From NCBI GenBank assembly GCA_026545225.1, contig CM048853.1:17548755-17612754 (forward strand): a stretch of 64,000 bases of DNA, written 5' to 3'. Made by a program: the position numbers and the translations under genes. This document shows positions 1 through 9,904 of the stretch, piece by piece; within the stretch, counting starts at the first letter, position 1; every line of letters starts with the position of its first letter. The notes under the pieces were generated by a model. The model ran no database searches. It saw nothing but the letters and a program-made list of their open reading frames with translations, and was not told the origin of the DNA. This DNA is from Cornus controversa (Eukaryota > Streptophyta > Magnoliopsida > Cornales > Cornaceae).

Positions 1-212
1 TGCTACATTGTTTATGATATATTTATTTAATAAATTATTCTTTATATTACATAGTTTATTATTATTACGTATTTTGTAAATTAAATTATTATTTATCCTT
101 CATACTTTATTATTAACTTTATTATTAATTAGATATTTGTTGAATAATTAAGTTATTATCTATGATAAAAAAAAGTTTATTATTCATAATATATTATTAT
201 TTATGCTGAATA

Positions 213-237
213 GGGGTTCGGGATTGGGGTTTTAGGG
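213..237 (+). other. G-quadruplex candidate in satellite unit
   Basis: Four G-tracts of 3-4 bases are separated by 3-5 bases, which fits the usual four-tract G-quadruplex pattern. The homologous tract of the next higher-order unit lies at 1321-1345. Confidence 0.55.
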
Positions 238-1320
238 TTTGGAGTTTGGGGATTTGGGGTTTGGAGTGTAGATTTATTATTAGTTACACAGTCTTTTAAT
301 TACATAGTTTGTTTGGGTTTGAGTATTTCGGATTTTCGTGTTTCGGATTTTAGGTTTTGGGTTTCGGATTCGGTGTTCCGATTTGGTTTTAGTGTAATTT
401 ATTATTTATGTTAAACATTTTTTAATTGATAATAAATTATTATTCATGCTACATAATTTGTATTTAATAATATATTATTATTTATGTTTCATAGGGTTTT
501 GGGATTGGGGTTTCTAGGTTTGTAGTTTTGAGTTTGGGGTTTAGGATTTACTAATAATTATTACTTACATAGTCTTTTAAATGCATAGTTTGTTTGAGGT
601 TTGGGGATTTGGGTTTTTTTGTTTTGGGTTTTAGGTTTGAGGTTTAGGGTTTAGTGTTTAAAGTTTACTTATGTTAAACATTTTTTAATTGATAATAAAT
701 TATTATTTATGCTACATAATTTGTATTTAATAATTTATTATTATTTATGCTTCATAAGGTTTCGCAATTGGGTTTCTTGGTTTAGAATTAGGGTTTAGGA
801 TTTACGATTTATTTTTAGTTACGTAGTCTTTTAAATACATAGTTTATTTGGGGTTTGGGGATTCAGGTTCTAGGTTTGAGGTTACGAATTCGGAGTTTCC
901 GGTTCGGCTTCAGTTTAGTTTATTATTTATGTTAAGTTGTTTTTAATTCAGAATATATTATCATTTTTTTACATAGTTTATTATTAATTATATTCTTTGT
1001 TAAATAAATTATTATTTAAGCTACATAGTTCATTTTTATTTAGATAGTTTGTTAGATAATTTATTATTTTTGCTTTTTAGTTCTTTATTAGTTATATGGT
1101 CCCTTAAATAAATTATTATCTATGCTACATTGTTTATGATATATTTATTGAATAACTTATTATTTTATATTAAATTATTTTTTTTAGTGATGTATTTTGT
1201 TGATTAAATTAAAATTAATCCTACATACTTTATTATTAATTAGATATTTGTTGAATAATTAAGTTTTTAGCCATACTACATAGTTTATTATTCATAATAT
1301 ATTATTATTTATGCTGAATA

Positions 1321-1345
1321 GGGTTTCGGGATTGGGGTTTTAGGG
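1321..1345 (+). other. G-quadruplex candidate in satellite unit
   Basis: This is the second copy of the four-tract G-rich core, at the same place in its repeat unit as 213-237. Many other units carry only three close tracts. Confidence 0.55.
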
Positions 1346-1832
1346 TTTGGAGTTTGGGGATTTGGTTTTTCGTGTTTTGGGTTTTAGGTTTGAGGTTTAG
1401 AGTTTAGGGTTTAGTGTTTATTTATGTTAAACATTTTTTAATTGTTAATAAATTATTATTCATGCTACATAATTTGGATTTAATAATATATTATTATTTA
1501 TGCTACATAAGGTTTCGGGATTGGGGTTTCTGGGTTTGGAATTTAGGGTTTAGGATTTATGATTTATTATTAGTTACGTAGCCTTTTAAATCCAAAGTGT
1601 ATTTGGGGTTTGGGGATTCGGGTTTTAGGTTTGAAGTTACGGATTCCGAGTTTCCGGTTCGGCTTATTTAGTTTATTATTTATGTTAAATAGTTTTTTAT
1701 TTGGAATATATTATTATTTGTGCTACATTGTTTACTATTAGTTATATGGTTTGTTAAATAATTAATTATTTAAGCTACATAGTTCATTTTTAGTTAGATA
1801 GTTTGGTAAATATTTTATTATTTATGCTTTTT

Positions 1833-2096
1833 TGTCACACTCCGATTCCCGAGTCCTGAGAACTGAGGTGTGAACTCTGAGAGATCCCACTCACAATATG
1901 ACTATCAATATCTATACAATCCCAATTTTCTATTTTTATGGAGAAAATTATACACCTCTAATTTAAATGAATTAAATCATGAATATCTATCTCATATACA
2001 TAAATCACATATACAACTGGGATGACTAACCCTAATCACACACATACCTATATTGTATACACATTGTACACATGTGTATATATGCATGTATTTTCC

Positions 2097-2134
<38 letters not shown>

Positions 2135-2371
2135 TATACGTGCACCTCCATTCCCTTTTAATTACATACAAAGCCACTATATATATATACACATGTGTCC
2201 ATATTGATATATATACATATATATAGATAGATATACTTCCTCCACTTATATATATGTATATACCATCCCATATATATGAATATTCACACCTTTTCGAAAT
2301 TAATTAATTCGAAAAAAGAAATCCGGTCTAAAAATCACTCGGAACTGGTCAAAAATAACCCGATCCTCACA
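1833..2371 (-). mobile_element. Tekay-like LTR (3' LTR remnant)
   Basis: Read on the minus strand this starts TGTGAGGATCGGG and ends GGGAATCGGAGTGTGACA. The ending matches the end of the solo LTR at 56,386-60,479 (GGGAATCGGGGCGTGACA), so both belong to related families. It carries a long AT microsatellite (about 2100-2240). It sits directly in the satellite at its 3' side and is followed upstream by the purine-rich end of an internal region. Family is by resemblance only. Confidence 0.7.
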
Positions 2372-2932
2372 ACCTGCCCTCCTTCAAGAAATTTCATCCT
2401 CGAAATTAGCATAGTCAAGGTCTTTACAAAACCAATCCATGTCGAATGTTATTCTCGCCAATAATCGTCACTTTCTCTTTCCATATACTTCAGGCGTTAC
2501 ACTTGCATCACCTAACTCATAACACTCGAGTCTAACATGATCGGTGCATCTCAATTGCTTTAAAGCAATATAACTACACAATGGTCTAGTTAATATAAGT
2601 GGACAACTCCGAGACAGTCACAAGTTGCGTATAATTCCGAATGATCAACCCAAGTGGATAATTAACCACTTCCGTGACATAGTTGGGCAACTCCGAACCC
2701 CACGTACAGTTCACTTCCACAATCTTCCGAAGCACTTGCTTCCTAGAGTCCACGATTTCTACTTCAAGACCTATCCAGTCCATCTCTATCTTTAGTCTAA
2801 GGTAATCTCCACGACTAATCATACCAATCCCTACCAGTGATACTTTCCTATTATTTGGAATCATCAACACTCATTATCGTTCCATCATCATCAAACATGA
2901 TTTTCCAATTTGGCATACCATTCCTGGGCTAG
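2372..2932 (-). mobile_element. Tekay-like internal 3' remnant
   Basis: On the minus strand the sequence next to the LTR reads GAGGATGAAATTTCTTGAAG and then GGAGGGCAGG. This is the usual look of the pol end and polypurine tract of Tekay/Del-type chromoviruses. A weak resemblance to the tail around a chromodomain is possible (residues VEIVDSRKQVLRK in the minus-strand reading of 2586-2870), but I would not rely on it. The element is broken and only its 3' end remains, with satellite resuming at about 2933. Confidence 0.5.
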
Positions 2933-3319
2933 TGATATGTTTATTGAATAAATTATTCTTTATATTACATAGTTTATTATTAGTTACATAGTTTGTTAAT
3001 TAAATTATTATTAATCCTACATACTTTATTATTAGTTAGATATTTGTTGAATAATTAAGTTATTATTTATATTACATTGTTTATATTAGTAATATATTAT
3101 AATTTATGATACATAATTTGTATTTAATAATATATTATTATTTATGTTGAATTGGGGTATGAGATCGGGGTTTTAGGGTTCGAAGTTTCAGGATTTGGGG
3201 TTTGGAGTATAGGATTTATTATTAGTTACACAGTCTTTTAATTACAAAGTTTGTTTGGGATTGGGTATTTCAGGTTTTCGTGTTGCGGATTTTAGGTTTG
3301 GGTTTCGGATTCGGGGTTC
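2933..3319. repeat. AT-rich satellite, block 2
   Basis: Same satellite family as block 1 (TTTATTGAATAAATTATTC, then the GGGTTTTAGGG core). The last five bases, GGTTC (3315-3319), are one copy of the target duplication of the following solo LTR. Confidence 0.85.
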
Positions 3320-4480
3320 TGATAAGTACACAAAACATGTTATTTTATATCTCAAAATAAGTCTTTAATTACTCTTTTACTTTATTTAAATATTCTTATC
3401 TTTGCATTTTGTATTTTATAGGGGTTGATTTTCAAATAAGAAGAAAAGCAGCAGAAAAGGCCTAAAAAGGATATATATAGCCAAAGATAAACATCAGAAG
3501 AATTGTAGAAGAGATGGTATTCTATGCAATCTACTTCACAAGAGGTCTCAAGTTCAAACTTTGCAAAATACTTTTTTGTACGACCACGTCTGCAGTCCAG
3601 AATTCAAATTAAAGATATGGAGATCAAATATTAGATATTTAAATTCAAAATTTTGTATTTTGAATTTTGTATTTCAAATTTGTATTTTGAATTTTTTATT
3701 TTAAATTTTTCCCACCTAAACCATTCCCCTCTAACTCTATAAATAGGGGGTCTTAGGGGATGGTGAATGAAGTTAGAAATTGTAGAAAAAAAATAAAGTG
3801 TAGTTGTAAATAATTTTTTTTGTATTCATTTTCTTTTCTTGTAAACACACCTCTCAAGGGAGTAATGAAACCACTATGATGAAATATAAGTAAGTTCTTT
3901 ATTTTCTTTTCTAATTTTTCCTCCCAAGAGCATTCTTCTACTCTTTTATTCTGGATTTTTATTTTCTAAAATTAGAGGGAGGATTCTTCGTGTTTGCCAA
4001 ATAATGGTAATTCGAAGAATGCCTACCTCTATTTACCTAGCCAATGTGCATCAGATTAAGTAAATGAATGTCTCTCTTATATATAATCAAGTTATTCTTT
4101 TTTATTCCATATTTTCCTTCATCTTTTCAAGTTCTAATTGGATTGGTGAAGTGTATTGATTATTGGAGAAAAAACTAGATAAGAATATTAGAAAATTTAT
4201 TTATGTGGATTCATGGTGGTGGATTCCCTTCCCTTGAGATTTATTTTATTATTATAGTTTCATTTATTCATTATAATTCCAAAATAAAAAATGTTTTTAA
4301 AAAAAATAATTTTCATTCCATAAATTAGTGTGTGAATTTGAGCTCATTCGAAATCTCACTTGAGAGTGGTTCGACCCTGCTTACTGCTATACAGTTTTTA
4401 GTAAAGTTTTTGCAGGTTTTATTATTTTTGTATGAAGTGTAGAAAAGTAACGACAAACATCCACTATTCTACACTCGTCA
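3320..4480 (+). mobile_element. Solo LTR with GGTTC target duplication
   Basis: The 1161-bp sequence starts TGATAAGTACAC and ends ACTCGTCA, so it has TG...CA ends. GGTTC lies on both sides (3315-3319 and 4481-4485), and no internal region is present. Its first bases resemble the Athila LTR at 16,103 (TGATAAGTGTTC), so an Athila-type Ty3/gypsy origin is likely but unproven. It has no coding capacity and was left by recombination between two LTRs inside the satellite. Confidence 0.85.
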
Positions 4481-4619
4481 GGTTCTGATTCAGCTTTAGT
4501 TTAGTTTATCATTAATGCTAAATATTTTTTAATTGATAATAAATTATTACTCAAGCAACATAACTAGTATTTAATAATCTATTATTATTTCTTATTCATA
4601 GGATTTGGGAATGCGGTTT
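4481..4619. repeat. AT-rich satellite, block 3
   Basis: A short satellite remnant between two LTR insertions. It starts with GGTTC (duplication of the preceding solo LTR) and ends with GGTTT (4615-4619), which is repeated at 15,821-15,825 on the far side of the next element. Confidence 0.9.
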
Positions 4620-6126
4620 TGATTCGTGTGTGAGTGTGACTCAAAAAGTATACCAATTAAAATTTTTCACACTTCGCAATAGAACGAATTCCTTGCAGAA
4701 TAGGGCTATCGAAATGAATGGGTATCGTACCTCAGGGATTATGTTCTGATGAGTTGGAACACAGAACTAATTCTAATTAAATTTATAAGAAAAGAATTCT
4801 GATTTTCAACTAATTAAAAAGATAAAATAAAATAAATCAAAGGTAAACAGATAATGAAGATAATAAGAGAGAAACCTAGGGTGTTTGACTTCACCACTAA
4901 CTCCACAATCAATGGTCAATTGAATCAACTATAGGGGAATTACATCATGCATAAGTGGTGTCGGTGGCTACAAGCTCACCTTCATCCGTCAAGAAGATAA
5001 CATATGATTAAGGCTAAGCCATGGACTATCTTCGATTGGCATGGGCCATCTGCCTAACTACTCTAATCTAGGGTGCAGTATGGTTCATCTTCTCTAGGCA
5101 TAATCCATCAAAGCTCATAACAATATATTCAGTGATTACCATTGTGTAATAATCTCTCTCATGATCACAGAAAACAAAAGAGATTGAGTTCAATAACAAC
5201 AACTAAATATCTAAGACAAGATAAGAAATCATTGAGATTGAATTTACAAGACTTTTATTGCTCAATTCATTAATAAGAATCCTCACAATTACACAATCTA
5301 TGCATGTATATAAAGGTCCCCAATAATTAAAACAATCAAACCATTGATGCTTTGTTAGGGCTACATCAAAACCCTAGTGGATGAACTAGCCGCTCATGGT
5401 AGAAGAAGAAGCTTCAACTGTTGAGGAAGAAGACATCATCTTTCTGAATTACGCGTATGACTTCGTTCTCCAATGGCTCTGCAATATGTTTCTGTTCTCT
5501 TCAGCCCTCTCAGACTCTCCAATCTCTGTGTAAGCTCTCCCTCTTCAGCCTCCAAGTCTTCACTTTATTCCCCAAGAGAATACACCACAGTCCTAATCCA
5601 ATTAGGAATTAATTAGGGTTTCCCGCAGCACTAATCAGGTGGGTTTTTCCTGCTGACTTCGGCCCAACTTTTGACCCACTAGAAGTCCGATTCACAGAAT
5701 TTTCGTGAAATACAAAAGTGTGCAGAATCAAATTTCGTTCAACCCCACGCGAAAATAATGTCGATTTGAGGCTCGGAAATAAGACTTCTGGTCCGTTTTC
5801 CAAAACGGGATTAAGACTGCATTATGCGCAGATTTGGGCTTCAGGCCCGAAACCTTCTTAAGCAGCTGTAATTCTCTTGGACCTCTTTCTTGGGCTGATC
5901 TGAGTTGAAATAAATGGTTGATTGAATCTCCTTGATGTAGGCTTCATCTCACCATCTTGGATGTCTTCTTTAAAAGCCCAAAAGCTTGGTTTTAACTGAA
6001 ATACTCATTAAGGCCCTGAAAATACAGAAAACACTAAAACAAAGTAAAATAACAAAATAATCTATCACTAAGAGAATAAAATACATAAGTTAAGAGGCTA
6101 GCATGCGTAACATTCAACGCCTATCA
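4620..6126 (-). mobile_element. Athila-1 3' LTR
   Basis: Minus-strand reading starts TGATAGGCGTTGAATG and ends CACACACGAATCA. It is the same length as the 5' LTR at 14,314-15,820 and nearly identical to it. A further copy stands alone at 41,456-42,969. Confidence 0.95.
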
Positions 6127-6140
6127 CACCCCCAAACTTA
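6127..6140 (-). other. Athila-1 polypurine tract
   Basis: Minus-strand TAAGTTTGGGGGTG directly abuts the start of the 3' LTR. This is the expected primer site for plus-strand DNA synthesis and the typical Athila sequence. The same AAGTTTGGGGG core recurs three more times in this element, at 7403, 7542 and 9145. Confidence 0.85.
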
Positions 6141-6694
6141 CATATTGCTAGTCCCTTAGCAATAGAATAAAACAAAACTAAAACAAAGGAAACTAACAAA
6201 TACTAACTAAACTACCAAACTCCACTTTCGTGGGAGAAACGATTGCATTTAGCATATGCAACAAGCCTTTAAACCCCTAGGTTCCCCCTAGTGGACGAGT
6301 ATAGTCTCGTGAGGGTTTCCAGAAATGTTACCCACAAACATTCAAAATTCTGTTTCAACATTAATTCAAGAAGAAGATTACAATACATAGTTACAAACTT
6401 GCATTCAAGAATAATTTCAAACTTTCAAATTCTATAATTCAAAGCAATGGTCCTCATACATAATTCACATCAACATATCTCAAAATAATCAACTCTAGTC
6501 TCCTCGTGTAAAGTGAACTAGCAGTCATCTCATGTAGCATAACCAAGTTCTGAATATATTAAGACACATACCCTTTCAACTCACTAGCTCCCCTTATTGA
6601 ACTCATACTTCCCAACATGCATACATGACTTTTTCATTTTTTTTTTTTCATCATTCTTTTTTTCATTACTTTATTGGTTGTGCAATGTCTTGAT

Positions 6695-6925
6695 TTATTA
6701 AGCTTTCTGAAAGATCCATGTAGCAAGCTTTCAGTCAGTGGCTCCCAAACCAGATGGCTTTAGGGCACTAGGCTTTAAGATACCCCGAAGACCTAATTAC
6801 TCGAATCAGTCAGGCTACAAATCAAGACAACCAATGCTCATCTTTTCTCACCCTTTCACTTTTGACGCGAACACTCCGTGCTTCCTGAGGCATAGAGGCC
6901 CGGTTACTCATGAAAAGGATCAAAT
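6695..6925 (-). other. Conserved non-coding block of the Athila 3' region
   Basis: Read on the minus strand, motifs such as CTCTATGCCTCA, GGAGTGTTCGCGT, GTGCCCTAAAGCCA and TTTGGGAGCCACTG appear in the same order as in Athila-2 at about 26,698-26,897, though the surrounding sequence has diverged. Both copies lie between A-rich tracts, downstream of the accessory ORF. Function unknown; RNA structure, 3'-end processing or packaging are possible. Confidence 0.6.
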
Positions 6926-7402
6926 TGATTTGCTTATTCATCACTTTTTTTTCACTTCTTTTTCTTTTTTTTTTTCATTGAAGTCAAGTATAACACATCA
7001 TCGGTACTCATTCTCAAGAGATACTAATTAATATCAAGCATATGTAACTCAATAACCCAAAACATAGGTTTATACCTCACAAGATTATGCTAGTGTGTTT
7101 GTGCATGTAAGGAAACTAAAATTAATTACTCCAAAACATGTTATTGCAAACCATGATTAAAACCACCTAATTTAAATCACAGTTTTCAAGAATTTAAAAC
7201 ATACTCAAAAATTGCAAGTTAAGCACCTACATAAGGTATTAATCCCTTGAATAATGTAAAAACATTCTATCTAAAAACAAAACAAAATAAAATAAAATAA
7301 ACAAACTAAGAAAATAAAATAAAATAAAATCCTAATACAAAAAGAATTTCACACAAATTTCCCCCCATATTCCAATAAAGCACAAAAATAGGCATCGCCT
7401 CA

Positions 7403-7413
7403 CCCCCAAACTT
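7403..7413 (-). other. Internal polypurine-tract copy
   Basis: Minus-strand AAGTTTGGGGG followed by TGAGG, just downstream of the accessory ORF. The surroundings (ATTGAGGACAATGT upstream) are conserved around the equivalent motif of Athila-2 at 26,220, so this copy has been kept in both elements. Confidence 0.6.
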
Positions 7414-7541
7414 AAACTGTACATTGTCCTCAATGTACACCCAATTAAAGCATAGAGAAGAGTAAGAACGATGTTACCAGGACCAAGGAGTAGTGGCAAG
7501 AAAATAGAGCACACCAATTGCATGAAGGCAATGAAAGCACT

Positions 7542-7552
7542 CCCCCAAACTT
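7542..7552 (-). other. Internal polypurine-tract copy
   Basis: Minus-strand AAGTTTGGGGG, about 140 bp upstream (in sense) of the copy at 7403 and 240 bp past the accessory ORF stop. Confidence 0.5.
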
Positions 7553-7675
7553 GGATGCTACAACCTGTCAAAACAAACCACTATACCCCAAAGATCAAGT
7601 GAAAATAGTATGGGTGAAAATAAATATGAAAGAAAAAAAAATCTAAAAAAAAAAAAAATATTTTTTTCATTTTTC

Positions 7676-7719
<44 letters not shown>

Positions 7720-7791
7720 AGAAATCTAACTAAAAAAACTAAACAGAAAAACTAAAAATAAAATAATATACAAAAGATGGTTACCTTCCTG

Positions 7792-9015
7792 TCAAGGATG
7801 TGGTGGTGACTGAGCATCCGGATCTAAGTTTGCTTGGCGCATCAGTGCACGCATCATCCTCCTCATCTCTAGTTGCTCTTGGCGAGTGTCACGAAAGTGA
7901 TCCGCCATCTCTGCTCTCATTGCACCAAACTGTGTGGAGACCTCTGTCTGTAAGGTGCCAAACTGGGCTGTCAACCCAGCAATCTGCCCTTCTAAGTATT
8001 GATAATCATGGCCACCAGCCTGTGCATGAACTTCCTCTTCCTCTGCCTCCATCTCCTCTGGATCATCTACCGGTGGTGGTACATCTACATGCTCTCCTCC
8101 TTGGGCCAACCGAGATACCTCACCAGGCACCGCTATGACTCTCTGGTGCATATGAGATCGACTCAAGTTCCAGTCATGCGTGCCATAATGAAGGTCATGT
8201 GGAAAGGCAAGCTCATCCTCGTGGACTGCATACCCCTGTGTTACAAGCAACTGGTGAATAATAGTAGGGAATGGGAACTCCCAGTCACTTGCACTGTCTG
8301 GTACCTTGGCCACAACCTTGGAATAGAATTTCTCCATCTGGCCCCAGACAATCTGTGGGAGTGACAGCCAATGCCCAAAATGTATGGCATATAAGGCTCG
8401 GAGGAACTCTTGACGTCTTTCGGTTTTATGTCCAATTGGACATACATTCTTGAGTAGCACAGCGTCAAGGAACCATAAATGATTTGGCATTGAAGACTTT
8501 GAAGCTGCATTCCTTTTTGGCCCGGAGAATTGGTTGGCACACAATCGTGCAACCATATTGCCCACCGACAACTCGTCGGGTAAAGGAGTGTAGATATGAG
8601 ATAAATCAGCTGGGCATTCATGAGGACAACCCATGGCAATGGCAATGGATGACATGTCAACTCGAACTATTGTTCCATCTACGGAAGAAGTAAGCACATC
8701 CCGCTCATCAGGTTTCGGCATCAAGTTTTGATAAAATACCTTGACAAGCCTCGGGTAAATGGTAGATGATAGTGGAACAAAAATGGATGCCGACCGACGA
8801 CGACGGATGTCGGAAATCCCCCATCGTGTCTCGGGAAACATACCATAAAGTTCAGCTATGTCAAACGTTGTTTCATAGTTCAACGCCCTTGGATGCCATC
8901 TCTCTTGAATACCGTCTCGGCGAGATCGTGAAGAACCTGTGGTCGGATCATTCCTCGCTCGGCGAGGATTACGTGAACTTGAAGCATCTTGGTGACTTGC
9001 TCTCTTTGGTGCCAT
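7792..9015 (-). CDS. Athila-1 accessory ORF (plant transposon-protein domain)
   Basis: An open frame of 407 codons in the position where Athila elements carry an env-like or extra ORF, downstream of pol. I recognise the family usually called 'putative plant transposon protein': residues about 45-240 include YPRLVKVFYQNL, a DMSSIAIAMG segment and SSMPNHLWFLDAVLLKNVCP, which are matched in the ORF at 24,330-25,473. The N terminus is basic (MAPKRASHQDASSSRNPRRAR), which could be a nuclear signal. Residues about 310-330 are acidic and 335-395 look like a coiled coil (EGQIAGLTAQFGTLQTEVS). I see no clear signal peptide or membrane segment, so a nuclear or particle-associated role fits better than an envelope. 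The molecular function is unknown. The start chosen is the first ATG of the frame, within a conserved leader. The frame looks whole. Confidence 0.8.
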   Translation of the reverse strand: MAPKRASHQDASSSRNPRRARNDPTTGSSRSRRDGIQERWHPRALNYETTFDIAELYGMFPETRWGISDIRRRRSASIFVPLSSTIYPRLVKVFYQNLMPKPDERDVLTSSVDGTIVRVDMSSIAIAMGCPHECPADLSHIYTPLPDELSVGNMVARLCANQFSGPKRNAASKSSMPNHLWFLDAVLLKNVCPIGHKTERRQEFLRALYAIHFGHWLSLPQIVWGQMEKFYSKVVAKVPDSASDWEFPFPTIIHQLLVTQGYAVHEDELAFPHDLHYGTHDWNLSRSHMHQRVIAVPGEVSRLAQGGEHVDVPPPVDDPEEMEAEEEEVHAQAGGHDYQYLEGQIAGLTAQFGTLQTEVSTQFGAMRAEMADHFRDTRQEQLEMRRMMRALMRQANLDPDAQSPPHP

Positions 9016-9047
9016 AGAAGTAGAAAAAGTGTAGTTGAGGAATTAAA

Positions 9048-9064
9048 TCGAACACTTGGTGTGC
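9048..9064 (-). promoter_or_regulatory. Conserved leader motif of the accessory ORF
   Basis: Minus-strand GCACACCAAGTGTTCGA, 33 bases before the ATG. The identical 17-mer occurs at 62,383-62,399, just upstream of the third accessory ORF. An exact match in two otherwise diverged leaders suggests that the cassette, not only its ORF, is shared. Confidence 0.6.
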
Positions 9065-9144
9065 ACAATTCTTTTGTAACCTTCAACCTCCTTTTTTCGG
9101 CAATTTTTCCACCTAAATCGAACAAGTAATTGCACCAATTTGAT

Positions 9145-9155
9145 CCCCCAAACTT
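9145..9155 (-). other. Polypurine-tract copy upstream of accessory ORF
   Basis: Minus-strand AAGTTTGGGGG in the leader of the accessory ORF. With the copies at 7542 and 7403 it brackets that ORF. Confidence 0.5.
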
Positions 9156-9425
9156 GGTCTTCAAAAGCCCTCAAAAAGATTTGAATAATTTCTTCAAGGA
9201 AAAACTTCACTTACTTTGATGTTGAACTTGAAAAAGTGTGAGCTTCCTTTGAGAACTAGTGATTTTTGATCCACTTTGATGTTGAAGTTGATGTTAATCA
9301 ATGTTGAATCCTTGTATAATAATTACTAATTGAAGAAATTAGTTTTCCGGATGATATAGGACTTGAATTGGAGTTCAAAGAGGTAGAAGATGTAAGTAGT
9401 AGCAACCAAATAGGATAAGGAGTCC

Positions 9426-9434
9426 ATTTATAGA
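9426..9434 (-). promoter_or_regulatory. TATA box before Athila-1 accessory ORF
   Basis: Minus-strand TCTATAAAT lies directly downstream (in sense) of the palindromic box cluster at 9466-9578 and 411 bp before the accessory ORF. Its placement matches that in Athila-2 and suggests an internal promoter. Whether it is used is inference. Confidence 0.55.
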
Positions 9435-9465
9435 GCAAACTTTCGGCCAGCCCCTCTATACCCTT

Positions 9466-9660
9466 GGGCGATCGATCCCCCTTGGAGTGGGCGATCGATC
9501 GCCCACCTGCTGGTGGGGATCTTCAAGAATTCCCATGGGGCGATCGATCCCCCTTGACTGGGGCGATCGATCCCCCCCCTGAAGGCCTGTTTGACCCTCC
9601 ATCGCCCAAGTTCGACCGAGACTTGATATTTTTGAGTCTCCATCGCCCAAGGTCGACCGA
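9466..9660. promoter_or_regulatory. Palindromic GGGCGATCGATC box cluster
   Basis: Four boxes with GGGCGATCGATC (about 9466, 9489, 9537 and 9560) stand in otherwise AT-rich DNA. The one at 9489-9504 is a perfect 16-bp palindrome, GGGCGATCGATCGCCC. Next to them CATCGCCCAAG-TCGACCGAGA is repeated about 40 bp apart (near 9600 and 9640). The cluster is unlike the rest of the element in GC content and lies between pol and the accessory ORF. Probable transcription-control array; protein partner unknown. Confidence 0.6.
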
Positions 9661-9904
9661 GAGCACGATTTTTCACCCGTCTTGAGTCCGAATACCTCGG
9701 TACACCTCTTGGCATCCTCCGGAAGCAACTTATACATCAAAAACTCAAAGAAAAAACATTAAAACGCAACTAGAATTGAAGAAAAACCTAAGAAAACTAG
9801 AATCAAAAATTAAAATTAAAGAAAACTAAACGAAAGAAAGTATAGAAATACATACAAAACCTACTATTTAACGTCCGTAGGAGACGATTGACTCTCTGAA
9901 GGGA

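Larger units (their letters stand above)
1..1832. repeat. AT-rich satellite array, block 1
   Basis: Repeats of TTATTATTTATGCT-type AT-rich sequence alternate with G/T-rich stretches such as GGGATTGGGGTTTTAGGG and runs of plant telomere-like GGTTTAGGGTTTAGGG. G-rich cores recur near 209, 489, 752, 1316 and 1506. The cores at 209 and 1316 are of the same subtype (GGGATTGGGGTTTTAGGG, followed by GTTACACAGTC in the first), giving a higher-order period of about 1.1 kb built from subunits of about 190-280 bp. No gene is present. The same family returns at 2933, 4481, 15,821 and 29,066, so this was one array before retroelements inserted. Confidence 0.9.
6141..7791 (-). other. Athila-1 3' untranslated region
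   Basis: A non-coding stretch between the accessory ORF and the polypurine tract. It is A-rich on the sense strand, with a T-run of about 40 bases near 7679-7718 on the plus strand. It holds two extra polypurine-like motifs and a block at about 6695-6925 that is conserved in the other Athila element. A short hydrophobic reading frame at 7332-7571 has no support as a gene. Confidence 0.7.

Noticed and set aside
209-1560. True telomere end at the left of the window
   Set aside because: TTTAGGG runs are only two to three copies, embedded in a larger satellite unit, and the same units occur 30 kb away between retroelements.
5609-5803. A 64-codon minus-strand frame repeated at 15,303-15,497 and 42,383-42,646
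   Set aside because: It lies inside the three copies of the Athila LTR. Its conservation is that of the LTR itself.
7332-7571. A 79-codon hydrophobic frame on the minus strand (and a similar 90-codon frame at 26,050-26,319) as a possible membrane or env-like protein
   Set aside because: The only shared part comes from the conserved polypurine-tract context in another frame; the rest does not match and no start or signal is conserved.
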